In this document: positions 15,608-23,634 of the stretch, one piece after another
Layout: each line of letters opens with the position of its first letter
How positions within the stretch are numbered: the first letter of the stretch is position 1
Assembly: GCA_000158135.1 (NCBI GenBank)
Contig: DS999534.1
Location: forward strand, 17,048 to 65,511
Direction of reading: 5' to 3'
From: Rhodobacteraceae bacterium KLH11
Lineage (GTDB): Bacteria > Pseudomonadota > Alphaproteobacteria > Rhodobacterales > Rhodobacteraceae
DNA length: 48,464 bases
Position numbers and translations under genes: made by a program
The notes under the pieces: model-generated
Seen by the model: only the letters and a program-made list of their open reading frames with translations
Database searches by the model: none
Told to the model about the DNA's origin: nothing

Positions 15608-15958
15608 TCAACGGACGGGCACATTATACTCGATCTTTGTCTCCATCAGGACCACGCGCAGAACGCGGTAGATATATACAAAATAAGCCAAACCCAGAGT
15701 GATGATTGTAAGGATGATCCAGATGAACGCATTGCCGATCATCGATCCTAGGGTCAGGTCGCATTTCAGTCGGCCGACCTCACTGCCATCGTGACCAATA
15801 ACTGTTGTTTTTGAAATGATCGCCTTGGGCAAGTAATATGGGAAAACAAATGCTGCTAGCCCCAGCGTGACAACTATAAGGATCAACCAGAGGATCATGT
15901 TTCCAATGGCATCCCCTACGCTAAAATCACACTGAAATCGATGGGCTCTGTTGTCCAT
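15608..15958 (-). CDS. small membrane protein with two tandem repeats (DUF6693-like)
   Basis: 116 residues from the ATG at 15958, which has GAGGGAG about 8-12 bases upstream; an in-frame ATG at 16000 lacks this. Two similar units follow each other: CDFSVGDAIGNMILWLILIV VTLGLAAF and CDLTLGSMIGNAFIWIILTI ITLGLAYF, each a CD-x-G-x-IGN lead plus one membrane helix. The family is, I believe, DUF6693; function unknown. The gene has the same orientation as the large transfer operon but is separated from it by 340 bases, so it is probably transcribed on its own. Confidence 0.65.
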   Translation of the reverse strand: MDNRAHRFQCDFSVGDAIGNMILWLILIVVTLGLAAFVFPYYLPKAIISKTTVIGHDGSEVGRLKCDLTLGSMIGNAFIWIILTIITLGLAYFVYIYRVLRVVLMETKIEYNVPVR

Positions 15959-16298
15959 GCAAACGCACTCCCTCAAACTGATATTCTTTATCGAGTACAC
16001 TCTAGGACACTGCGCTGAAGTACCAATTCCGAACTTCTATTCTGTGATAGGTCCTGGCTATGCTTCGGAGGTGTTTGAACCCAACGGGCCAACTTCAATT
16101 GAGCTCTGCGAGCAATCACGTTTTAAGTCGGCATATCGTCAACACTGTACGGTTGGACGAAGATAATCTCAACAGGTTCTGGAACAACGGGGCCAGAACT
16201 TAAGATGTCATTCTGCACCCAGCAGGAATAGAAAGTTGGTTCAACCAGCTCCGACTTGAGATGTGGCGCCAGAACCTGCAGACTTTCGGGGTGCCTGC
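15959..16298. other. intergenic region at the end of the transfer operon
   Basis: 340 bases without a gene. It contains an exact 7-bp inverted repeat, GTTCTGG (16176-16182) and CCAGAAC (16193-16199), about 100 bases past the last stop codon of the operon, which could serve as its transcription end; no clear T-run follows on the minus strand. The promoter of the small membrane protein gene should lie in the left half. Confidence 0.45.
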
Positions 16299-17354
16299 TT
16301 ACAAACTGTGCTCTGCAGATTCATGGCGGAGATACGCAAAATGCCCACCCCGTTCTTCAACCAGGTCCTTTGACATCTGGGTTATCTTGGCAGAGGCAAA
16401 TTCGTGCAGTTCGTCGACAGCACGCACACCCAGCTCATCTGCGTTACGGTTTCCTTCGCTGGCAAAATGAATCTGTGCTTCGGTATAGTCCTCGGCTTTC
16501 CACTCCGCGGTTGTTCCGAGAGAAACGGCGGAATTCTGGGACAGATGAAAGGCCCGAAACCGCTCCAGGAACTGATCAGGGTCGATACCAGTTGCTTCCG
16601 CCCGCTCAACGATTTCGGCCTTAACACTTTTCCAGTCTTCTCCTACGCGTCCAGCTTCCCTGTCGAAGTGAAACGGAGCAAACTCGTTGGTGTAGTTTAA
16701 ATCTTGGACGGTATAGGGCTGCAATTCGGTATCATAGGGCCGTACCTCGGCAATCTGGCCTCTGAGTTCACCGATTTCGATACTCATTCTTGCGCGCAGA
16801 TCAAAGTCTTCCACCTGGTCTGCAATCTGGCTCATCTTGTTTATCGTGGTGATGATGCCTTGCGTATTCCGCTCCAACTCGTTGAACGCGTCCTCACCGA
16901 TGGTATCCTTCATGTAATGAGCGAAGCGATCAGCGGGGAGTGCATAGTCTTCTGATTTTTGAAACTCGGTATCATCAACAATATCCGCGAGAGACGAGAA
17001 GTAGGGATGGTGCGTCTCTGTCTGCCTGATTTCGTTGATATGCTCGGAAATCCAAGTCTTCATCAACCGGGTGTCAGGCCCCAGTTCTCTATCGGGGTAG
17101 GCAAATTGCTCCTTAATTGCCTCGACAAGCTGAAACTGCTTGTCATGCTCTGAGACCCGTGCGGACGCGATATCCTCAATCTCCTGGCTCTTTGAAGAAA
17201 TCGCCGGGGTATCATAGCCCATACGCCGGTAGTCCTTGATCACAGCGTCAACCCGCTGAGACAGTCGCTCATCTGTTGTCGCACTCTGATCAAACTTCGA
17301 ATACGGCGCAAAATGCTCAACTTCCTTCAAAAGGTAATCTTCTCTCGAAACCAT
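16299..17354 (-). CDS. stand-alone relaxase C-terminal-domain protein (putative T4SS substrate or adaptor)
   Basis: 351 residues. Residues about 95-351 match relaxase residues about 350-599 along their whole length: HPYFSSLADIVDDTEFQKSE versus HPYLSALAEIAEYRDFQNSD, GEDAFNEL versus GEDVFKEL, VKAEIVERAEATGIDPDQFL versus VKSAIVERAEGAGLDPDLFL, VDELHEFASAKI versus VDELHQFAAAKI, and the end EHSL versus GHSL. It has no relaxase motif, no signal peptide and only about 95 extra N-terminal residues without recognised catalytic features. It is the last gene of the operon, 17 bases after virD4, with AAAAGGAG as RBS. I infer it is recognised by VirD4 through this domain, either as an exported protein or as an adaptor for the relaxase. 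Confidence 0.75.
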   Translation of the reverse strand: MVSREDYLLKEVEHFAPYSKFDQSATTDERLSQRVDAVIKDYRRMGYDTPAISSKSQEIEDIASARVSEHDKQFQLVEAIKEQFAYPDRELGPDTRLMKTWISEHINEIRQTETHHPYFSSLADIVDDTEFQKSEDYALPADRFAHYMKDTIGEDAFNELERNTQGIITTINKMSQIADQVEDFDLRARMSIEIGELRGQIAEVRPYDTELQPYTVQDLNYTNEFAPFHFDREAGRVGEDWKSVKAEIVERAEATGIDPDQFLERFRAFHLSQNSAVSLGTTAEWKAEDYTEAQIHFASEGNRNADELGVRAVDELHEFASAKITQMSKDLVEERGGHFAYLRHESAEHSL

Positions 17355-17371
17355 GATGGGTTCTCCTTTTC

Positions 17372-19252
17372 TCAGGTTGCGCTCCGCTGGCTACCAGCCA
17401 GTTTTTGTTGCATCAGCTCATGCGCTTCACGCGCCCGAACGCTGGCATCCACACGGGCCTTCTCGAACTGTTCAGCCAGGGCTGTATCACCCTCTTTCAG
17501 ACCTTCAGGCAGCCTGGCCGCATCGGCCTTCGCGAGTTTGAGGTTTGTCTCCCTGGCCTGTTCCCGGCTCAGATCAATGTGCCTGCCCTTGATTTCCGGT
17601 GCTTTCTGACCGGCGAACTGCAGAAAATACGGATCTTTGAAGTGACGGATCTTTTTGGCGATGACCGGCATTTTGCCCTCGCGGATCAGCACAAGCTCAT
17701 CGTCCGGCAATCGGCCGACATGTTCGGGGCGCATGAGCCTCATGCCTTCCTCACGTATGGACAGGCTGCCCATATCCATTTTGCCCATACTCCGGGATCG
17801 GGATTTGGAAATGACTGTCTTGTCGCCGATCGATTTGGATACATGCTCGCGCACTTCGGGGTCTTCGCTGGCGGCAAACATCTGCGTTCCGGCGTTCGCC
17901 AGCATCGCACGCACCCCTTCATGCCCATAGATTTCCTGAAGTCGGGAGATCGATTGAGAAATCAACACAAGCCGCCCGCCAAATGACCGCATGGTGTCAT
18001 AAGCTTCAACGACACGCTCAAGGTTGCCGAGACGCTGGAACTCATCGAGCAGGATCAGAACCTTGAAGGGTTCGTCTTCCCCCGGCTCTTCGGTCTCTAT
18101 GGTGTTGACCAGATCGAGGAAGAACAGGCGAATGAGCGTTTTGTATTCCTTCACCTTCTTTCCGGATATCGAAAAATAGATCGAGGCGGGCTGGCGCCGG
18201 AGATCTTCGAAATTGATATCACTGCCTTGCGTGACCCGGGCCACAGACGGGTTGCGCCAGAGCTGCAGGCCGGAGTTGTTCATCACGGATTTTGTTGACT
18301 TGAAAATTTTTGGCTCATCATCCGCGATGCTCAGAAACTCGTCGGCCGCCAGCGGATAACCAACCTCTTTTGCCAGTTTCTCGTATTCGCTTTGCCTGGT
18401 GGTTTTGATCAGGCGCAGGATTTCGGAAATGTATGGCCGGCCACGTTTGATCGTCAGCATCGCCATGGCACAGAACAGGCCTTCGACGCCGCCCAGAAAG
18501 CCCTGGGCACTCGAACTGGGCGTTTCAAACATCTGGGTCGCTACCTGGATGACTTCTTCCCAACGCCGTTCAAGGTCTCCTGCCAGCACAGCGCGGCGCA
18601 GCGGGTTATAGCTATGGCTTTTGGAGGGGTTTTCGGGGTTGAACACGTAGACATCATCACCCATTGCCGCGCGGCGACCGCCGGTCGCCTGGAATATCTC
18701 GCCCTTGATATCCAGGACAACGCAAGATCCGTTGAACCGTTGGACATTGGGAACGACGAAACCGCTGGTCTTGCCCGAGCCGGTCGGAGCTATGAACGCG
18801 GCGTGTGGTTTCTGGACGTCCGGATCTGGTTTGTAAAAGAGCGCATTTTTCTGATCTGGTGCGCCAAATTTTGCAAAGACAATCTCGCTGTCGAGCGGTG
18901 AGTTTGGCTTCAGCCGGGTCGCGTACCCCTCCTTGACGAGTTGGCGTGGTTTCGCAAACACCGCATCACCGTATTTCTGGGACGGACCGCGTATCGCCGC
19001 GACGACAAAGAGGGTGGTGAGCGACAGGATGGCCGCGGTTGCCAGCAGAAGAATATGCCGCTGCGTCCCGGCCGGTTGCAGGGCCAGTTTTGCCGGAATG
19101 GTCCAGAAATTCATTCCGGCAAACCGAAGTGTCATGATCCATTCGAGATAGAGGCCGACAACCAGGTAGGTCACTGCTGCTGTTGCAAGCAGGCCCACCG
19201 TGCCAGCCAACGCTATGCGAGCCGTGCGCGGCAGTTCCTGAAACTCGGTCAT
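17372..19252 (-). CDS. virD4: VirD4/TraG-type coupling protein
   Basis: 626 residues. Two N-terminal membrane helices (about 12-34 and 66-86) are followed by the cytosolic ATPase: Walker A APTGSGKT at 155-162, then GFVVPNVQRFNGSCVVLDIK GE, PENPSKSHSYNPLRR, and Walker B ILLDEFQRLGNLE. RLVLISQSISRLQEIYG is the sensor region. It is an inner-membrane hexamer that recruits the relaxosome and other substrates and feeds them to the VirB channel. It lies between virB11 (10-base gap) and the relaxase-tail protein (17-base gap), its likely client. A glutamine/basic C-terminal tail (LMQQKLAGSQRSAT) follows the core. Confidence 0.95.
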   Translation of the reverse strand: MTEFQELPRTARIALAGTVGLLATAAVTYLVVGLYLEWIMTLRFAGMNFWTIPAKLALQPAGTQRHILLLATAAILSLTTLFVVAAIRGPSQKYGDAVFAKPRQLVKEGYATRLKPNSPLDSEIVFAKFGAPDQKNALFYKPDPDVQKPHAAFIAPTGSGKTSGFVVPNVQRFNGSCVVLDIKGEIFQATGGRRAAMGDDVYVFNPENPSKSHSYNPLRRAVLAGDLERRWEEVIQVATQMFETPSSSAQGFLGGVEGLFCAMAMLTIKRGRPYISEILRLIKTTRQSEYEKLAKEVGYPLAADEFLSIADDEPKIFKSTKSVMNNSGLQLWRNPSVARVTQGSDINFEDLRRQPASIYFSISGKKVKEYKTLIRLFFLDLVNTIETEEPGEDEPFKVLILLDEFQRLGNLERVVEAYDTMRSFGGRLVLISQSISRLQEIYGHEGVRAMLANAGTQMFAASEDPEVREHVSKSIGDKTVISKSRSRSMGKMDMGSLSIREEGMRLMRPEHVGRLPDDELVLIREGKMPVIAKKIRHFKDPYFLQFAGQKAPEIKGRHIDLSREQARETNLKLAKADAARLPEGLKEGDTALAEQFEKARVDASVRAREAHELMQQKLAGSQRSAT

Positions 19253-19262
19253 ACTCAGCTCC

Positions 19263-20276
19263 TCACATCAGTTGGTCGGGGCGCATCAGGGGAGGGAAGA
19301 TCACACCGTTCACCTTCCGCTCGTCACCGATTTTTTTCATGTGAATGATCATGTGAATGGTGGCGCGTATGTCATCGACCACCTCTGATTTCTGCACGGT
19401 CGGAGAGCCGCGCCGCACCATCTTGCTCAGACGGCCGACCGCATCGACGGGCGAGTTCGCGTGCATGGTGCAGACAGATCCATCGTGGCCGGTGTTGACC
19501 AGTTCCAGAAACATGTTCGCATCATCCCCACGGATCTCCCCGCAAATCAGCCGGTCCGGGCGCAGGCGCAGCGCGGATTCGAGCAGCTTGGTCGGAGAGC
19601 GGGGGCCGTTTTCTTCGGAGCGATCCGCCAGCAGACTCACGGCGTTGGGCTGCTCGATGTCCAGCTCCGCCACTTCTTCAATCGTAACAACGCGCTCGTC
19701 AGGATCGACGCGCTTCAGCATCGCGTTCAGAATCGTTGTCTTTCCTGATGACGTTCCGCCGGCAACAATCACGTTCCACTTGTTGTCCATGGCGAAACCC
19801 ACCAGGTGCTCGAAACTCATCTCATCGAGGATCAGCGCGTTGCGAACCTCGTTCAAAAGGCTGTGGTCGTTCATTTCCGTCAGGGCCGCTTTGCCGCTGG
19901 TGAAGTTGAACGCGCCCAGATCGACGGATTTGATGCGGAGCAGGCGGATCGCCACGGACCCCACGCCGGTTGTCGCCGGAGGAATGACCACCTGTACACG
20001 CGCCTTGCCGCTCATCGTGGGGACATTGGCCGTGGCAATCGGCTTGTTTTCCCCGAATGTCACATCGCTGAACCCGGCCACACAGCGGCCCACATTCTCA
20101 ACCTCATCGCGGGTCATGGTAATCTCTGTCCGGGTCATATGGGTCGAGCCCATACGCTCGATCCAGACAGTCCCGTCCGGATTGATGGAAATTTCACTCA
20201 GGCTTTCATCCTGAAGGAGATGTGCGATCTTGCCGGTGTAATGATCCAGCAATCCGGTATCGGTGTTCCCAGTCAT
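19263..20276 (-). CDS. virB11: VirB11 traffic ATPase
   Basis: 337 residues from the ATG at 20276, which overlaps the preceding stop as ATGA; an ATG nine codons earlier would overlap by 31 bases. The N-terminal domain has SEISINPDGTVWIER; Walker A AGGTSSGKT lies near residues 172-180; the Asp box is VTIEEVAELDIEQPNAVSL, and Walker B is RPDRLICGEIRGDDANMFLE, followed by the His box TGHDGSVCTMHANSP. It forms a hexameric cytosolic ATPase that energises pilus assembly and substrate transfer. Located between the TSCPD-like gene and virD4. Confidence 0.95.
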   Translation of the reverse strand: MTGNTDTGLLDHYTGKIAHLLQDESLSEISINPDGTVWIERMGSTHMTRTEITMTRDEVENVGRCVAGFSDVTFGENKPIATANVPTMSGKARVQVVIPPATTGVGSVAIRLLRIKSVDLGAFNFTSGKAALTEMNDHSLLNEVRNALILDEMSFEHLVGFAMDNKWNVIVAGGTSSGKTTILNAMLKRVDPDERVVTIEEVAELDIEQPNAVSLLADRSEENGPRSPTKLLESALRLRPDRLICGEIRGDDANMFLELVNTGHDGSVCTMHANSPVDAVGRLSKMVRRGSPTVQKSEVVDDIRATIHMIIHMKKIGDERKVNGVIFPPLMRPDQLM

Positions 20277-20629
20277 CGCGAAAGCCGCAGAATCTCGGGC
20301 CATTTTGGCGGGGCTTGAGCAACTTCCAGAACCTTCAACGCTGCTTCAATCTCATCAGGTTGAAAATCAGGCCTGTGAAGCAACTCCGGAAGTTCATTCA
20401 GGCCGATCTTGTTCTGAAGCGCCAATGTGATCATCGAACAGCTGTCGCGGCATCTCCAGTCCAGATAAGGCTCTTTCTCCAACCCGCCACTGTACAGGAC
20501 CTCACAAGGCAGACTGGGATCGGTTGTGCGATACCCAACTGTTATGGTTGCAAAGGAACCTGGTTGCACTTCAACGCGGCGGATCTCGGCAATCGGCAGA
20601 TCGGGTATCTGAGTGTCTTTGCGTGCCAT
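20273..20629 (-). CDS. TSCPD-domain-like protein A
   Basis: 118 residues, no signal peptide. The pattern IRRVEVQPGSFATITVGY, PCEVLYSGG, RDSCSMITLALQNKIGLNEL and PPKW resembles the TSCPD domain known from the end of vitamin-B12-dependent ribonucleotide reductase and from stand-alone alphaproteobacterial proteins. A clear paralogue is encoded at 31391-31810. It lies two bases after the VirB10 C-half gene and overlaps virB11 by four, so it belongs to the T4SS operon. A role in transfer is implied by position only; a cytosolic binding or regulatory protein is my best guess. Confidence 0.6.
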   Translation of the reverse strand: MARKDTQIPDLPIAEIRRVEVQPGSFATITVGYRTTDPSLPCEVLYSGGLEKEPYLDWRCRDSCSMITLALQNKIGLNELPELLHRPDFQPDEIEAALKVLEVAQAPPKWPEILRLSR

Positions 20630-20631
20630 GA

Positions 20632-21465
20632 TCAGAAGCTTTCAAACACGACATCGCGCTGCAGGATGGCATTGATGCGGCTGCCCTGGTCCACGTGGAT
20701 CGTTGGTGTGATCCGGAGGTATTCTTCCAGTGCGGCCGCGGTGGCGTCCTGCATATTGGATCCAACCTGTGTTGCCAGATCGGTCCGCACCGAATTGTTG
20801 CTGTCGCGTTCGGAAACCAGAGCCACGGGCGCTATACCAATCAGGGAGAGCAGGGCGGCCGATCCGAAGCGTTTTCCAAAATGCGTCTTGATGATGCCGG
20901 TTGCACCTGTGCGCCCCTGTGCGTCTGTACCGGCTGATCCGATCTGCGCAGAAAGCCCGTCAGGGGTCATGATGCGGCTCCAGACAATCATGATCCGCGT
21001 TTGCGCCAGTTCCGTATCCGCGCGGTACTCGCCGTAAAGTTTGGAGCCGCGCGGTAACAGCAGGCGTGTGCCATCCATCGAATAGACCCCGCGTGTCAGC
21101 GTTGCCACAACACTGCCTGGCAATTCCGAACTGATCCCGCCGCCAAAGACCGCTTCCAGCACCGTGCCTTGTGTCAGGGTTCGTGACGGATCATCGATCG
21201 GGTATGCCCCAACAATGGGTGGAAACTCTTCGACCATGTTGTCTTGCCATGTCGTATTGGTGTTTTCCTGAAACCCGCGCTGTTCTTCGGGCCGCCGTGT
21301 GTCTTCCTTGGGCGCGGCCTGGGGCGGTGTCGGATAGGGTTGGAAAATGATCGGCTGTGAGGGCGTGTTGATTGGTTGGTACTCCGAGCTGGTCCCGCCT
21401 GAGTTTTGAGCGGCTGCAGTCGAGGCCAGGGCGATGAGTATAAGGACAAGAGGGGACTTTTTCAT
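20632..21465 (-). CDS. virB10: VirB10, C-terminal half (periplasmic/outer-membrane part)
   Basis: 277 residues. It begins with its own signal peptide (MKKSPLVLILIALASTAAAQ) and a Pro-rich linker (PIIFQPYPTPPQAAPKEDTR). The VirB10 beta-barrel domain follows: LTQGTVLEAVFGGGISSELP, VATLTRGVYSMDGTRLLLPR GSKLYGEY, RIMIVWSRIMTPDG, and the end INAILQRDVVF. Full VirB10 proteins are about 380-480 residues with the membrane helix in the same chain; here that part is encoded by the preceding gene, overlapping by ATGA. The protein should sit in the outer-membrane core complex with VirB9 and VirB7. Confidence 0.9.
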   Translation of the reverse strand: MKKSPLVLILIALASTAAAQNSGGTSSEYQPINTPSQPIIFQPYPTPPQAAPKEDTRRPEEQRGFQENTNTTWQDNMVEEFPPIVGAYPIDDPSRTLTQGTVLEAVFGGGISSELPGSVVATLTRGVYSMDGTRLLLPRGSKLYGEYRADTELAQTRIMIVWSRIMTPDGLSAQIGSAGTDAQGRTGATGIIKTHFGKRFGSAALLSLIGIAPVALVSERDSNNSVRTDLATQVGSNMQDATAAALEEYLRITPTIHVDQGSRINAILQRDVVFESF

Positions 21466-22172
21466 GGTTCCTGGTTCTTTCTGCCATAGGGGCTTTCATC
21501 GAACACGATGCCGTTCGACTGGTTTTGCGCCTCGCGCTGTTTCGCGCGGAGTTCTTCGAGCCTTCGCTTTTTTTCCTCGGAAAGACCCTGTGCGTGCATT
21601 ACCCCCACGTTTGCCAGAGCGCGCGCCTCGGCATCCGCAATTGCCTTGCTCAACTCGCCTGCAAACCGCTTCTCGCGCTGGTCATATTGTTCCTGAAGAC
21701 GTTTGAGGTTTTGGTCTGCGGTTGTGAGGTCGCTGTCCTTCCGGCCCAGTGCAACTTTTGCGTCCGTCAGCTCGTCCTGTAGCTTATCGATCCGGCCATT
21801 CAGCTTATCGATTGTGGCGAGAGCCGCATCGAGGCTTTTGGTTTCCATCTGGATCGGCGCTGCTGCGGGAGCGGGGGCCGTTGCGACTGAAATCCGTTCC
21901 GCTTCTGGCTCAGACTCAAGCTCATCTGTTTCCGGGCCGCGTGCCATCAACAGCCCGTAACGATCGCCGCCGTCTCGTTTTAGTGGATCGACCCGCACAC
22001 CGCTGCGACTGCTGTCGTCACCATCGCCACCAGCAATAAGCCAGAGGAAACTGAAGAAGAAAACCGAAGCCGCAGCGGCGATACCGAGTTTCTTCTGATC
22101 GATCCTCTTGCGGGCACGCGGGGCCGGTTGTTCAGCCGCCAAACGCGCAGCGATGACGTTTTCCTGATTCAT
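21462..22172 (-). CDS. VirB10, N-terminal half (inner-membrane coiled coil)
   Basis: 236 residues. A basic cytosolic lead (ARKRIDQKK) precedes one membrane helix (LGIAAAASVFFFSFLWLIAG, about 29-48), an acidic linker, and a long coiled coil from about residue 112 (ATIDKLNGRIDKLQDELTDA). The end, RRLEELRAKQREAQNQSNGI VFDE, is the segment that in normal VirB10 proteins leads into the periplasmic domain. It thus supplies the cytosolic and membrane part missing from the next gene, to which it is coupled by ATGA. It also overlaps virB9 by four bases. This could be a natural gene split or a distinct partner. Confidence 0.75.
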   Translation of the reverse strand: MNQENVIAARLAAEQPAPRARKRIDQKKLGIAAAASVFFFSFLWLIAGGDGDDSSRSGVRVDPLKRDGGDRYGLLMARGPETDELESEPEAERISVATAPAPAAAPIQMETKSLDAALATIDKLNGRIDKLQDELTDAKVALGRKDSDLTTADQNLKRLQEQYDQREKRFAGELSKAIADAEARALANVGVMHAQGLSEEKKRRLEELRAKQREAQNQSNGIVFDESPYGRKNQEP

Positions 22173-22984
22173 CTCTGGTCCGCCGGACGGTTGAGCAGGG
22201 CCGGATGTATAGGTTCCCTGGTGTCCTGGTACGTGGCATCGTTGCGAATACAGATCGATGTATCCTCAATTCGCAACGTCCAGTGATCTGACAGCCCTTG
22301 TACCTGGATCACACCACGCGGTTTGACCGTGGTGTTTACCATCAGTTCGCGACCATCCGGCAGCACCCGGAATATGCCGGGTAATTCGGCGTCCTGCGGG
22401 ATCTGCATGTATGTATGCACGCCATCATCCCAAACAGCCGTGGGCACAAAGCCCGCCTTGCCTGATTTTGAATAATTCGAGTTCACGACCTTGCTCGTGG
22501 GCTTTGGCTCGCTGCGTGCAACCCGATGCAACCAGCCGGATGATGCGGAGGCCGCGCCGTACTTCTCATTCGGATATATCGTGACACGAAATGGAACTTT
22601 TGCGCGCTCCTCCTCCGTCGTGGCCGGGACAAGATAGAAGTTGTATTTACCCCGATTGGTCAGGATGGTCATGTTTGAATCGGAGTTCAGAATTTCCGGT
22701 TTGAAGGCGATCACCCGGCCTTCCTGCAGGCGGGTGATCTGGTAGCTTTTCGTATCGCCGGACCCGATGCTGCGCACTGTCTCACCTTGCGGAAAATGTA
22801 TGTAAGTGATCAGCCGCTCGCCCACATTGATGCGATAGACCTGATTTTCCGAGTAGTGGAAATGTGCCACCCGAGGATCTGCATCTGGACCATCTGGTGT
22901 CGGGCTGAGCTCCGCATTACCGGCTGTCCCGAAGGACAGCAGCAGGGCGGTTACAATCGAAATTGTCTTGAATGGTCTCTGCAT
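22169..22984 (-). CDS. virB9: VirB9 outer-membrane core protein
   Basis: 271 residues with a signal peptide ending about NAELS. The N-terminal domain has RVAHFHYSENQVYRINVGER and ITYIHFPQGETVRSIGSGDT; the middle has LTNRGKYNFYLVPATTEEER; the C-terminal domain has AVWDDGVHTYMQIPQDAELP GIFRV and RDPIHPAL-like end. These are the standard VirB9/TrbG features. It binds VirB7 and VirB10 to form the outer-membrane ring. The start overlaps the VirB8 stop (TGATG). Confidence 0.92.
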   Translation of the reverse strand: MQRPFKTISIVTALLLSFGTAGNAELSPTPDGPDADPRVAHFHYSENQVYRINVGERLITYIHFPQGETVRSIGSGDTKSYQITRLQEGRVIAFKPEILNSDSNMTILTNRGKYNFYLVPATTEEERAKVPFRVTIYPNEKYGAASASSGWLHRVARSEPKPTSKVVNSNYSKSGKAGFVPTAVWDDGVHTYMQIPQDAELPGIFRVLPDGRELMVNTTVKPRGVIQVQGLSDHWTLRIEDTSICIRNDATYQDTREPIHPALLNRPADQR

Positions 22985-23628
22985 CAGAGATCTCCCATTG
23001 CATCTACGCGGTAATTTGTGACGGTGAAGCCAAACGGATTTTCCAGAAGCTCATCCATTGAGGTCACGATCTTTTCCTCGAACCCATAGGTGATGGTGAT
23101 GACATAACGGGCTGAGGTCTCAGGCTGGTTAGGGGCGACGAGCGTCTTGCGGATCTCCACCTGCGCCGTGGTTTCATTGACGGGTGTTACACTCAGAACA
23201 TCGGCCAGAACCTTCGTATTGTTCGTGTAGATTTCGTCGGGGTGGTTCGGGTTTGATCCATCCCAGAGATCGCGGAAGGACGATTCCGCTATCTCGCCTG
23301 ACCGGCGCAGAACAAATCCGATCCGCTCCTTGTTGTCCTGAACGTCATAGGTTTCCCGATCCCGCACGTAATCGGCGATTTCGCGGAAGGCCATGCCTTC
23401 GGTAGCGTCTAGCTTTTGCACCTTTTCGGTCAGCAACACGGGTAGCTTGGTGTCCGGGTCGATCGTGAACGGCACCGCGCGGATTTCTTTCAGGGGCAGG
23501 ATGATCAGCCAGCCGATGATGGATGCGACGCCGATCAAAGCCCCGAGAAACCCGATAACCTGCCACCTGTGCGCGTCCCGGCGGGCGCTCAGAAACAGCT
23601 CTTTTTCGTGCTCCGTTACATGAGTCAT
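22984..23628 (-). CDS. virB8: VirB8 inner-membrane protein
   Basis: 214 residues: a cytosolic N-terminus (SARRDAHRWQVIGF), one membrane helix (about 25-47), and a periplasmic NTF2-like domain containing RRSGEIAESSFRDLWDGSNP NHP, NETTAQVEIRKTL and RYVITITYGFEEK ending NPFGFTVTNYRVD, the typical VirB8 ending. VirB8 nucleates channel assembly and contacts VirB6, VirB9 and VirB10. Six bases separate it from the virB6 stop. Confidence 0.93.
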   Translation of the reverse strand: MTHVTEHEKELFLSARRDAHRWQVIGFLGALIGVASIIGWLIILPLKEIRAVPFTIDPDTKLPVLLTEKVQKLDATEGMAFREIADYVRDRETYDVQDNKERIGFVLRRSGEIAESSFRDLWDGSNPNHPDEIYTNNTKVLADVLSVTPVNETTAQVEIRKTLVAPNQPETSARYVITITYGFEEKIVTSMDELLENPFGFTVTNYRVDAMGDL

Positions 23629-23634
23629 CTGTTT

